Of a stretch of 64,000 bases of DNA, positions 17,240 to 25,468 are shown one piece after another (the stretch's first letter is position 1; each line of letters opens with the position of its first letter). Location: assembly GCF_000722875.1 (NCBI RefSeq), contig NZ_JFHR01000003.1:1-64000 (forward strand), in the 5' to 3' direction. The stretch is from Sphingobium chlorophenolicum. GTDB taxonomy: Bacteria; Pseudomonadota; Alphaproteobacteria; Sphingomonadales; Sphingomonadaceae. Both the position numbers and the translations under genes were made by a program. The notes beneath the pieces were generated by a model. It saw nothing but the letters and a program-made list of their open reading frames with translations, ran no database searches and was not told where the DNA came from.

Positions 17240-17610
17240 ACGCCTTCACGCACGAGCGCGACTGGCGTACGCCGACCGCGACCGACTGGAAACGCACGGG
17301 CACGCGCGCGATCGGCGACGCCTGCTACATCCTGTTGCGGGTGTCGGGCTGGATGGCGATGACGCTGCTCGCGACCTTCGGCGTCGCGATCCTGTTCTTC
17401 CTGATGCTAGGCGACTTCACCGCGCTCGGCTTCTTCTCGCAGGTCGCCAACCTCGGCACGCGCTTCGTCGCGGCCGACCAGGCACGCCGCGCGGCGTTCG
17501 GCGACCAGCTGTTCGTCGTGTGGCTGGTCGCGTTCGGCATCGTCGCCGTGACCCGCGTGCGCCTGCTCGGCGCGATCATCACTTCCACGAAAGGCCCCCG
17601 TCATGGTTGA
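17236..17610 (+). CDS. Hypothetical membrane protein in the transfer operon
   Basis: 124 residues. Two predicted membrane helices: ILLRVSGWMAMTLLATFGVAILFFLML and QLFVVWLVAFGIVAVTRVRLLGAII. The N-terminus (ERDWRTPTATDWKRTGTRAIGD) is soluble. It overlaps traC upstream and the trbI-like gene downstream, so it must be expressed with the machine, but I recognise no F-type counterpart in this position. Confidence 0.7.
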   Translation: MNAFTHERDWRTPTATDWKRTGTRAIGDACYILLRVSGWMAMTLLATFGVAILFFLMLGDFTALGFFSQVANLGTRFVAADQARRAAFGDQLFVVWLVAFGIVAVTRVRLLGAIITSTKGPRHG

Positions 17611-18283
17611 TGTTCTCGATCGTCCCGAGGTCGCGTCCGCGGCGGTGCAACCGTCCGCTCCGGCCCCGGCACCCCGTGATGACGCTGCCGGTGCGGCACC
17701 GCGCCGTCCGGTCGCGGACAAGGTGGATCGCCGCAAGCCGCAGGGCCTGCCCGTCATCGCCTATGTCGCGGTCGCGCTGGCGGTCGCGGTACTGCTCTGG
17801 GGGGCGTGGGTGACCAAGCATCTCCTTGCCCCGCCCGCGACCGTGCCGATGGCGAGCGTCCGGCTCGAAGGCATCGTCTCGGAATATGTCCAGGCGCAGA
17901 GCCACAGTAACGGCCAGCCCCAACAGGTGGCCGCGCAGACCCAGGCCTTCATGTCCGCGCTCGACGACGAGATGAAGAAGGTCGGCGCGAGCGGCACCAC
18001 CGTCCTCGTCGGCGAGGCGGTCCTCTCGAAGAACGTCCCCGATATCACCGACCAGATCCGCCGCGCGGTCTTCGCGCGCGTGCCGCTCCCCGCGGCCGCG
18101 CCGAACACCCCGGCCGGTCCCGCGGTCGGTGCGATGCTTCCCCAAGCCTCCGGGAACGTCGCGCCGGCCGCGCCAGGGGCGGCGGTCCCGACCGCTTCGC
18201 CGTTCGGGCCTGCGCCGGTCTCGCCGGTCGAGGCGACGGTCACCCAGTCCGCGCCGGGAGGGGTCGATGGCAGCGGCAACTGA
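17603..18283 (+). CDS. trbI: TrbI-like F-type transfer protein
   Basis: 226 residues. Pro/Ala-rich cytoplasmic N-terminus, one membrane helix (VIAYVAVALAVAVLLWGAWV), then a periplasmic region with GTTVLVGEAVLSKNVPDITDQIRRAVF, the TrbI motif block, and a long Pro/Ala tail. In F, TrbI influences pilus retraction and length. It lies at the expected place after traC and before traW. Overlaps its upstream neighbour by 8 bp and the following peptidase gene by 17 bp. Confidence 0.8.
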   Translation: MVDVLDRPEVASAAVQPSAPAPAPRDDAAGAAPRRPVADKVDRRKPQGLPVIAYVAVALAVAVLLWGAWVTKHLLAPPATVPMASVRLEGIVSEYVQAQSHSNGQPQQVAAQTQAFMSALDDEMKKVGASGTTVLVGEAVLSKNVPDITDQIRRAVFARVPLPAAAPNTPAGPAVGAMLPQASGNVAPAAPGAAVPTASPFGPAPVSPVEATVTQSAPGGVDGSGN

Positions 18284-18860
18284 GGCGCTGGCGCGGGTCG
18301 GTCATGCGGCTCCCACGGCGGTTGACGTCGCCGGGGACCGCGCGGCCCGCAAGGCGCTGATCGTCAAGCGGGTCCGCCAGTGGAGCGCGGTCGCGCTGCT
18401 CGGGATCGTGTGGGGCGGCTACAACTCGATCGCCGCGTGGCGCGAGACGCACGCCTTCATGATAAACGCGAGCGAGAGCCTCCCCAACTGGGCGTTCTTC
18501 ATCCAGCGCGGCCGCGTGCCCGCCAAGGGCGACTATGTGTTCTTCGCGCCGCCCGAGGGCGAGCTGGTGCGCCGCCACTTCGGACCGGATTCGGGACCGT
18601 TCGGCAAGCGCGTGATCGGCGAGGCCGGGGCGCTGGTCGAGCATCGCGGGAAATGGGTCTATGTCGACGGCGTCCGCGTCGCGCACATGAAGCCGCGCTC
18701 GCGCTTCGGCGAGGTGCTGACGCCGGGACCGGTCGGGCGCGTTCCCGAGGGCTGCTATTATGTCGGCACCGCACACCCCGACGGGTTCGACAGCCGCTAC
18801 GGCGAGATCGGCTTTGCCTGCGCGAAGCAGATCATCGGCACCGGGACGCCGATCCTGTGA
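18267..18860 (+). CDS. traF: TraF/TrhF-type S26 signal peptidase of the transfer system
   Basis: 197 residues. One membrane helix (WSAVALLGIVWGGYNSIAAW) precedes the S26 fold: INASESLPNWAFF contains the candidate nucleophile Ser, FGKRVIGEAG the candidate general-base Lys, and GCYYVGTAHPDGFDSRYGEIGF the conserved C-terminal box. It resembles TraF of RP4 and TrhF of Rts1/SXT-like systems, which process the pilin. Start set by the overlap with trbI and a nearby GGGAGGGG. This peptidase marks the system as Rts1/SXT-like and unlike F itself. Confidence 0.82.
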   Translation: MAAATEALARVGHAAPTAVDVAGDRAARKALIVKRVRQWSAVALLGIVWGGYNSIAAWRETHAFMINASESLPNWAFFIQRGRVPAKGDYVFFAPPEGELVRRHFGPDSGPFGKRVIGEAGALVEHRGKWVYVDGVRVAHMKPRSRFGEVLTPGPVGRVPEGCYYVGTAHPDGFDSRYGEIGFACAKQIIGTGTPIL

Positions 18861-19516
18861 TCCGGCGCGCGGGCCTTTTCGGCGGAACCCTGGGCGTGGC
18901 GCTGGTCGCCTCGTCGTCCTGGCCGATCGTGCAGGGCGCGCTCGCAAAGGATCACGGCGTGATGGGCCAGACCTGGGCGATCGCCGAGCCGGATCTGCTG
19001 GCGACGATCGATACCCGGCTGAAGACGCTGCAGGCCAATGGCGGCATCGAGCGCATGCAGACGGCGCTGCGTGAAAAAACCGAGGAACGTGTCCGCAACC
19101 CGATCCCCGTCGCCGGCATCGGCGCGGTGCGCGAGAGCCGCAGCTGGACGTTCGACCCGACGATCGTGCTCGATCAGGACATCCAGGACCAGAAGGGCCG
19201 GCTCGTCGCGCGCGCCGGGCAGCGGGTCAATCCGCTGTCGTTCGTCGCGATGAAGACCGACCTCGTGTTTATCGACGGCCGCGACGATGCGCAGGTCGAC
19301 TGGGCGCTGAAGCGGTGGACCGCGCAGAATGCCAAGATCATCTTCGTCGCCGGCTCGCCGTTCAACCGCATGGGCGAGAAGAAGCGCCGCTTCTTCTTCG
19401 ACCAGCAGGGCAAGCTCACCAGCCATTTCGGGATCGCGCGCGTCCCCGCCGTGGTCGAACCGGCGGGCCAGGTGCTCAAGATCAGCGAGATCGAGATGTC
19501 GGGAGCGGGCGCATGA
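18857..19516 (+). CDS. traW: TraW, pilus assembly periplasmic protein
   Basis: 219 residues, GTG start overlapping the peptidase stop (GTGA). A signal peptide ends near VQGALA. The C-terminal part, including FIDGRDDAQVDWALKRW, AKIIFVAGSPF and FFFDQQGKLTSHFGIARVPAVV, is the conserved TraW domain. TraW works with TraU and TrbC in pilus assembly. It overlaps the next gene by 4 bp. Confidence 0.9.
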   Translation: MIRRAGLFGGTLGVALVASSSWPIVQGALAKDHGVMGQTWAIAEPDLLATIDTRLKTLQANGGIERMQTALREKTEERVRNPIPVAGIGAVRESRSWTFDPTIVLDQDIQDQKGRLVARAGQRVNPLSFVAMKTDLVFIDGRDDAQVDWALKRWTAQNAKIIFVAGSPFNRMGEKKRRFFFDQQGKLTSHFGIARVPAVVEPAGQVLKISEIEMSGAGA

Positions 19517-19800
19517 TGTGGCTCGATATTCTCAGGACGCCGATGGCCGCGCCCGAGACGCCGGCCCTCAAGGCGATGCGGCTCGCGATCCTGTGGTCGG
19601 CGATCGGGCTGGCGATCGCCATCTGCGCGTTGCAGCCGCTGCGCGCGGTGCTCGGCGCCGGGGCAGGGGGCGCGCTTGCCGGACTGGTGCTGGCGCTGGT
19701 CGTGCTGGTGCCGGTGTATGTGATCGCCAAGAACCGGGCCGATAACGCTTTCCTTGACGCAAGCCTCGCGGCGCAGCCGGACGGGGAGGGCAGGGCATGA
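19513..19800 (+). CDS. Hypothetical membrane protein in the transfer operon
   Basis: 95 residues. Two hydrophobic helices (LAILWSAIGLAIAICAL and GALAGLVLALVVLVPVYVIA) frame a short loop. The ends overlap traW and the next gene by 4 bp each, so expression should be coupled. No family recognised. Absent from the canonical F operon. Confidence 0.65.
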   Translation: MMWLDILRTPMAAPETPALKAMRLAILWSAIGLAIAICALQPLRAVLGAGAGGALAGLVLALVVLVPVYVIAKNRADNAFLDASLAAQPDGEGRA

Positions 19801-20243
19801 CGACTGAGCGCATCAGCCTGATCGCGCGCTACGCGCTTCTGTGTGTCGCGGCAGTCGGCTTCGGGTGGACATATGTTCTCGCCATATTCGCGCTGTTCCC
19901 GGCCTGGATGTTCTTTCCCGTCGTCGCCTTGTCGATGGTCGTATCGATCGCGACCGTGGCGTTGCTCTCGAGCGTCCCTGCGCTGCTGTTCCTGTCCCGC
20001 GTGCATTGCGAGATCGAGTCCCTCGTACGAAGGCTTCTCGGGGGCCGTGCCGATCCGGTGACCGCCGCGTCGATCGGAAACGAAATCGATGTCGTCCTTG
20101 CCGAAAGCGGGCGGACGATATCGGTTGGCAAACGCCGTGCGCTGGTGCGCGCGCTGGCCGATCAGTCGATAAGCTTCGATGGACGCGACCGCGCCCGGAT
20201 GGTGCCCCTGGTCATCGCTTTCTCCGAGGAGCCCGGCGCATGA
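19797..20243 (+). CDS. Hypothetical membrane protein in the transfer operon
   Basis: 148 residues. Two membrane helices near the N-terminus (YALLCVAAVGFGWTYVLAIF and FFPVVALSMVVSIATVALL), then a soluble C-terminal half of about 80 residues with a Gly/Asp-rich segment (LLGGRADPVTAASIGNEIDVVL). Lower GC wobble than its neighbours in places. Starts and ends in 4-bp overlaps with adjacent genes. Not recognised. Confidence 0.6.
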   Translation: MTTERISLIARYALLCVAAVGFGWTYVLAIFALFPAWMFFPVVALSMVVSIATVALLSSVPALLFLSRVHCEIESLVRRLLGGRADPVTAASIGNEIDVVLAESGRTISVGKRRALVRALADQSISFDGRDRARMVPLVIAFSEEPGA

Positions 20244-21253
20244 TCCGCCGCCTGCTCACCCTGCTCGGCATGATCGCCGCGTTCGCGCTGCTGCCGGCGC
20301 CGGCGAGCGCGCTCCCGGCCAACTGCACCGGCAAGTTCGTCAACCCGATCACCGACGTCTGCTGGTCGTGCCTGTTCCCGCTGTCGGTGGGCGGCGCGCA
20401 CATCTGGCCGGGGAGCCGACCCGATACCAAGAACCCAAGCCTGCCGGTCTGTGCGTGCGGTTCGCCGATCCCGCGCATCGGCATCTCGATCGGCTTCTGG
20501 GAACCGGCGCGGCTCGTCGATGTGACCACCAAGCCGTGGTGCTTCCCGAATCTCGGCGGACTTCGCCTCAATCCGGGGCTCGATATCGGGCAGGGGCAGT
20601 ATACCGGCCCGCTCATCAAGGGCGGCGCGACCCAGGCCAGCGCCAACTGGCAGGCGCATTATTACGTCTATCCCTTGCTCTACTGGATGGAGATCCTGAC
20701 CGACTTCCTGTGTTTCGAACAGGCGTCGTTCGACGTCGCCTACATGACCGAGATCGATCCCTTGTGGAACGACGACGTGCTGACCACGCTCATCAACCCC
20801 GAGGTCGCACTGTTCAACAATCCGATCGCGGTCGCCGCCTGCGCGGCCGACTGCGTCGCGGCGAGCGCGAAGCTGCCGATCGACCCGATGTTCTGGTGCT
20901 CGGGCTGCAACGGCTCGATGTTCCCGATGAACGGCAACATCGCGGCGCACAATTCGCCGGTCCAGTCGTCGCGTCTCGCGGCCGAGCGGCTCCTGTTCAA
21001 GATGCACCGGCAGGGGCTGGCGTGGGGCACCGCGGGATCGAAGGCGCTCTGCAACAAGTACGTCATGCCGATCCTGAAGAAGTCGCAATACCGCATCCAG
21101 ATGACCAATCCGACGCCCACGGTGAGCGGCAAATATGCCTGCTCGCCGATCGGCGCGACGACGCTCCCGCCCGACGCGGGCCGGGCCTTCCCCGTCAAGG
21201 GCGAGGACTTCGGCTACCTGCTCTGGCGCAAGCGCAACTGCTGCATGCTGTGA
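20240..21253 (+). CDS. traU: TraU, conjugative transfer assembly protein
   Basis: 337 residues with a signal peptide ending near PAPASA. Many cysteines are spaced as in TraU, for instance CTGKFVNPITDVCWSC, PVCACGSPIPRIG, MFWCSGCNG and a terminal RNCCML. TraU is needed for DNA transfer more than for pilus growth. ATG overlaps the previous gene by 4 bp; trbC begins 9 bp downstream. Confidence 0.93.
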   Translation: MIRRLLTLLGMIAAFALLPAPASALPANCTGKFVNPITDVCWSCLFPLSVGGAHIWPGSRPDTKNPSLPVCACGSPIPRIGISIGFWEPARLVDVTTKPWCFPNLGGLRLNPGLDIGQGQYTGPLIKGGATQASANWQAHYYVYPLLYWMEILTDFLCFEQASFDVAYMTEIDPLWNDDVLTTLINPEVALFNNPIAVAACAADCVAASAKLPIDPMFWCSGCNGSMFPMNGNIAAHNSPVQSSRLAAERLLFKMHRQGLAWGTAGSKALCNKYVMPILKKSQYRIQMTNPTPTVSGKYACSPIGATTLPPDAGRAFPVKGEDFGYLLWRKRNCCML

Positions 21254-21262
21254 GGATCTGAC

Positions 21263-22006
21263 ATGAAGAAGTTCCTCCTTTCCGCGCTCGCCATCGCCTC
21301 GATCGGCACCGGCTGCGCCGTTCTCGCCCAGACCGTCGAGGGGCTCGATCTCGACGCGATCCGCGCGCGATCGGCCAAGTCCGAACAGGACGCGACCGCG
21401 CTCGTGAATGAGGTCGAGCGCCGCGGCGACGCGTTCCGCAAGGATGCGCAGACCGTGCAGGCGGTCGCGCTGGAACAGATGCGCACGATCGACAAGGCGA
21501 ACCTGCCCAGGGGGCCGGCGGGCGCGGTCGACTTCGACGAGATGATCCAGGCCGCCTCGGCCAACCTCAAGGAGGCCCAAGGCACCGCGCCGCAGTTCAT
21601 GGTGTTCGTGTCCACCTCGATGCCCGAACAGGCGCTGAAGCGGATCATCGCCGATACCTCGGCCGCTGGCGGCGTCGTGGTGTTCCGGGGCTTCCCCGGC
21701 AATTCGGGGAAGGCGTTCATCGCCGCGCTCTCCAAGGTGGTCGAGAAGGACCAGCAGTTCGCCTCGATCGGGATCGACCCGCGCCTGTTCCGAGCGTTCG
21801 ACGTCACCGCGGTCCCGACGATGGTGGTCTCGTCGAGCGACTTCACGCCGTGCGACGGGCTCACCTGCAAGACGACGCCGCCTCCGTTCGATCGCATCGA
21901 GGGCAATGTCACCGTGCGCTACGCGCTGGAGACGTTCGCGGGCGAGAACGGCCCCGGCGCGCTGGTCGCGCGGACCGCGCTCGCCAACCTCGGCCGGAAT
22001 CCCTGA
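21263..22006 (+). CDS. trbC: TrbC, F-type pilus assembly protein
   Basis: 247 residues with a signal peptide cleaved near Ala22 (VLA-Q). The C-terminal domain begins FMVFVSTSMPEQALKRII and continues with GGVVVFRGFPG and FRAFDVTAVPTMVV, the thioredoxin-like TrbC core lacking the redox Cys pair. Acts with TraW in pilus assembly. Separated from traU by 9 bp and from traN by 3 bp. Confidence 0.9.
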   Translation: MKKFLLSALAIASIGTGCAVLAQTVEGLDLDAIRARSAKSEQDATALVNEVERRGDAFRKDAQTVQAVALEQMRTIDKANLPRGPAGAVDFDEMIQAASANLKEAQGTAPQFMVFVSTSMPEQALKRIIADTSAAGGVVVFRGFPGNSGKAFIAALSKVVEKDQQFASIGIDPRLFRAFDVTAVPTMVVSSSDFTPCDGLTCKTTPPPFDRIEGNVTVRYALETFAGENGPGALVARTALANLGRNP

Positions 22007-22009
22007 GCC

Positions 22010-24154
22010 ATGCGAGGGGGGCGCCTCCTCATCGGTCTCCTGGCGCCGGTCCTGGCAGCGCAGGCGCTCGCCCAGGCCCAGTCCACCCAGCAGGGCCAGC
22101 AGGGCCAGCAGGGCACCGGCGACTTCTACGGCCTGGGCGATTACACCTACTTCAGCGACACGACCCCCAAGCCTACCCCGACCCCCACACCCTCATCCGC
22201 GCCGGTTGCAAAGACGACGGTGACCAGTGTCGCCGAGCCGAGCGCGGCTCCCGCGCGGACCACCGCCAGCACCGCCCGCACGGTGCAGCCCGCGGCATCG
22301 AGCAATGCGGTCGCGGCCGAGCCGAGCGCGCAGTCGAGCAGTTCGACCTATACCTATCCCAAGGGGGATATGGCGGGCGCGCGCGCCGAGGCGAAGGCCC
22401 TGGCGACCCCAGCGCGACAGGCATCGGGCGGCATCATCTCCTCGACCGACCTTCCCTCGACGATCCCGGGCTTCAGCAGCGGCACCCAGCCCGGAGAAGC
22501 CTATGCCGACGATCCCGACGCGCTGATCGCGGCGGGTGGGTCTGCCGCTGGCGCGAACGAGGCATGGCAGCTCGTCACCGATCCGGGCCGCAAGGTCGTG
22601 ACCGTGCCCGCCGGCGACCTCACGCGCGCGCAGGACGTGGAGAAGGACCCAAACAGCTATCTGGCCGGTCAGTCGGTGGGCGGCACGGAAAGCAGCTGCA
22701 AGCCACTGCCACCCAATGGCACCACCGATTATTATGAGGCGACCTGCAACAAGGGCGCGAAGGTCGAGGATACGCCGGCGACCTGCACCGGCAGGATGGA
22801 CCCGGTGATCGTCGATACGTTGCGGTACTTCTACTACGGCGTACGTGACCAGAACGAAGGTAACGGGTTCGCCCGCAACAGCGTGATGCAGGCCAAGGTC
22901 AGTGCCGGCATTTGCCGGGTCGAGGCGGGGACGCCGCATATCTGCGATGCGCAGATCGAATTGGGGGCGGGCGGCGGCAACGTCGAAGACTATCGTCGCT
23001 GGTGCAAGAGCCTGTCCTCAATGCGCACCACCGCGCAGCTTTATTCGTGCTCGGCCGAAATCCCCCAGGCGGAGATCCCGGCGCACCAGAATTACGCGAC
23101 CGGCACAGTGTATCTCAGGAAGGAAGGTACGCGCGAGATCACGCTAAAGCGCAACGAGGGAAGCTGTCCGGCGCTGGTGGCCGACACCGCCTGCACCGCG
23201 ACGGGACCGGAGGTCTGCACCGAGGGGCCTGAGACGCGGATCATTGACGGTGTGTCGGTCACGGCATCGTGCTGGGCGTGGTCGCGCCCGTTCACCTGCC
23301 AGCGCATCACCCAGGCGTCCGATTGCAGCGATCTGGAGAACGGCGGAAAATGCACGTTCCTGCGTGACGAGTGCCTCGACGATCCGCAGGTTGGTGCGTG
23401 CCAGGTAACCACGAAGGTCTACAAATGTCCGGTTCCGTCGCCTCCGACGAACGATCCAAAGCAATATATCTGTGGTGACGACGTCTACTGCATCGACGGT
23501 GAGTGTGAGCCGGTCGAGCGCGAGGCATCGACCGAGTTCAAGGACGCCGTGGTCGGGCTGCACGCGCTGGGCCAGGCCAATGCCGAATTCGACCCTGATA
23601 CGCTGACGCTGTTTTCGGGCAAGCGGCAGACCTGCCACAAGCCGGTGTTCGGGCTGGTCAACTGCTGCGCTGGCAAGGCGTCGGGCCTCATCACCACGGC
23701 TGCCGGCGCGGCCGCGATCGCGGGCGGGCCGGTGGCGATCGCCGCGCTCGCGACGCCATTCCTCACCATGTTTATGTGCTCGAACGACGAGAAGCTTCTC
23801 GACGTGCAGGACCGCATGGGGATGTGCCACAAGCTGGGCGACTATTGCTCGGACAAGGTGCTGGGCATCTGCACATCGAAATCGACGGCCTATTGCTGCT
23901 TCGAAAGCAAGCTGTCGCGCATCCTGCAGGAACAGGGACGCCCGCAGATCAACAAGCCGTGGGGCAGCGCCAAGAAGGAAACCTGCAAGGGGTTCACGCT
24001 CGACGAATTCTCGCGGCTCGACCTGTCGGTGATGGATTTCACCGAGGTCTATGCCGAGTTCGTCGACGCCGCGAAGCTGCCCGACGAGATCGAAACCTCG
24101 CGCCAGATCCAGGAGCGGATCAAGGCCTATTACGACGCGAAGAAGAGCAAATGA
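22010..24154 (+). CDS. traN: TraN, mating-pair stabilisation protein
   Basis: 714 residues. A signal peptide of about 22 residues is followed by Gln-rich sequence (STQQGQQGQQG), a low-complexity Thr/Ala/Pro region, and a Cys-rich outer-membrane domain with more than 25 Cys in pairs such as CTGRMDP, CQRITQASDCSDLENGGKC and YCCFESKLSRILQEQGRPQ, the last block being the most conserved part of TraN. TraN contacts the recipient surface. The repeat-like N-terminal region is longer than usual. Confidence 0.9.
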   Translation: MRGGRLLIGLLAPVLAAQALAQAQSTQQGQQGQQGTGDFYGLGDYTYFSDTTPKPTPTPTPSSAPVAKTTVTSVAEPSAAPARTTASTARTVQPAASSNAVAAEPSAQSSSSTYTYPKGDMAGARAEAKALATPARQASGGIISSTDLPSTIPGFSSGTQPGEAYADDPDALIAAGGSAAGANEAWQLVTDPGRKVVTVPAGDLTRAQDVEKDPNSYLAGQSVGGTESSCKPLPPNGTTDYYEATCNKGAKVEDTPATCTGRMDPVIVDTLRYFYYGVRDQNEGNGFARNSVMQAKVSAGICRVEAGTPHICDAQIELGAGGGNVEDYRRWCKSLSSMRTTAQLYSCSAEIPQAEIPAHQNYATGTVYLRKEGTREITLKRNEGSCPALVADTACTATGPEVCTEGPETRIIDGVSVTASCWAWSRPFTCQRITQASDCSDLENGGKCTFLRDECLDDPQVGACQVTTKVYKCPVPSPPTNDPKQYICGDDVYCIDGECEPVEREASTEFKDAVVGLHALGQANAEFDPDTLTLFSGKRQTCHKPVFGLVNCCAGKASGLITTAAGAAAIAGGPVAIAALATPFLTMFMCSNDEKLLDVQDRMGMCHKLGDYCSDKVLGICTSKSTAYCCFESKLSRILQEQGRPQINKPWGSAKKETCKGFTLDEFSRLDLSVMDFTEVYAEFVDAAKLPDEIETSRQIQERIKAYYDAKKSK

Positions 24155-24558
24155 CCGGCGTGACGCAACTGTCGGACCATCGTCCCTTTCCCGACCTGTC
24201 GGTCGCGGAATTTGCGGTCCTGATCGCGCTCCTGCGCGCCGGACCGCACCCGGCCGGGTTCCTTATCCCGACGCTCGACAGCTGGTTCGATACGAAGCTG
24301 TGCGTGGCCGATCTCGAACCGACGATCGCGCGGCTGATCCGCGCCAACCTCATCCTGCGCCGGGGCGAGACGCTCTACCCGCGCCGGCACGCCCGCAACC
24401 TCATCATCGGGGTGTACGGCAACCTGTTCCGCATCCTCGCCGACGACATGGCGCAGCTCGTGTCGCTCAAGGAGCCGTCGCTCCTCGGAACGCTCAAATC
24501 CTACCTCACCCGCCGCGAACAGGAAGATCGCGAAAAGCAGAAGAAGAAGGACGACTGA
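24151..24558 (+). CDS. Hypothetical protein between traN and traF
   Basis: 135 residues, ATG overlapping the traN stop. No signal peptide or membrane helix. SVAEFAVLIALLRAGPHPAGFLIP, followed by ARLIRANLILRRGETLYPRRHARNL, suggests a winged-helix-like fold, and the C-terminus is highly charged (TRREQEDREKQKKKDD). In F this slot holds trbE, which is a membrane protein and is not similar. A cytoplasmic protein inside an envelope operon may be regulatory. Not recognised. Confidence 0.6.
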   Translation: MTGVTQLSDHRPFPDLSVAEFAVLIALLRAGPHPAGFLIPTLDSWFDTKLCVADLEPTIARLIRANLILRRGETLYPRRHARNLIIGVYGNLFRILADDMAQLVSLKEPSLLGTLKSYLTRREQEDREKQKKKDD

Positions 24559-24559
24559 C

Positions 24560-25468
24560 ATGCGCAAGGCCCTGACCCTCGCTCTCATCCTCTCGGTCGC
24601 ATCGCCCGTGCTGACGCCGGCGACGGCGCAGGAGCTGACGCCGCTGCCGGATTCGGTGTCGTCCACCCGCGATGCCGGTGACGACGGCCGCGATGGCGGT
24701 CAGGATAGCTATGGCAGCGCGGACGATCTCGGATCGGCCGACCGCGTCGCGGCGCAGACCGGCGACGACTTCTACTGCCGCGAACGGCGGCTCGGCACCT
24801 GGTTCTACTGCGACAAGCCCAAAGCCAAGCCCGCCGAGCAGCGGTCGGCGCAGCCCGCGCGGTCGTCGGCCGAGCAGCTTGCGGCGATCTCGAAACAGCT
24901 GGAGGAGTTGAAGGCGCGGGCGATCCTCGAGCCGACGCCCGAGAACATCAGCCACTATATCGCCTTCCAGCGCGAGCAGCTCGATCGCGCCTCGTCGTTC
25001 GCCGACATGTGGCAGCGCACGGTGTGGCAGAACCCCGACCTCGACTACACGCTCCAGCGCCCCGTCAGCCAGCTGGGCAAGCGAACCTGGCTCGACACGC
25101 GCAACGCCGATCGCGAGCGCGTGTTGTCGCAGATCTCCCAGCGGTACGGCGTGTTCTATTTCTACTCGTCGGCCTGCGCCGCGTGCGAGACCTTCGGGCC
25201 GATCATGCGCAGCGTCTCGGATCGCTTCGGCCTGACCGTCATGGCGATCTCGCTCGATGGCGGGCCGACCCGTGCCTTCCCGAACTACACGGTCGACACC
25301 GGGCAATACAAGGCGATGGGCATGCGCGGCCAGCAGGTGCCCGCGCTCGTCCTGTTCGACACCGTCACCAAGCAGCCGATGCCGATCGGCTACGGCGTGA
25401 TGGCGGCCGACGAGGTGATGAACCGCATCTTCACACTGACCAGCGTCAAGCCCGGGAGTGACTTCTGA
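24560..25468 (+). CDS. traF: TraF, thioredoxin-like pilus assembly protein
   Basis: 302 residues, signal peptide ending near PATAQ. The TraF/TrbB domain contains GVFYFYSSACAACETFGPIM with the redox motif C206-AAC-209 and VPALVLFDT with the cis-Pro. It is a periplasmic disulphide enzyme or chaperone for pilus proteins. TraF of F usually lacks both Cys, so this copy may be redox active, which complements the DsbC-like protein upstream. Its stop overlaps the traH start by one base. Confidence 0.88.
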   Translation: MRKALTLALILSVASPVLTPATAQELTPLPDSVSSTRDAGDDGRDGGQDSYGSADDLGSADRVAAQTGDDFYCRERRLGTWFYCDKPKAKPAEQRSAQPARSSAEQLAAISKQLEELKARAILEPTPENISHYIAFQREQLDRASSFADMWQRTVWQNPDLDYTLQRPVSQLGKRTWLDTRNADRERVLSQISQRYGVFYFYSSACAACETFGPIMRSVSDRFGLTVMAISLDGGPTRAFPNYTVDTGQYKAMGMRGQQVPALVLFDTVTKQPMPIGYGVMAADEVMNRIFTLTSVKPGSDF

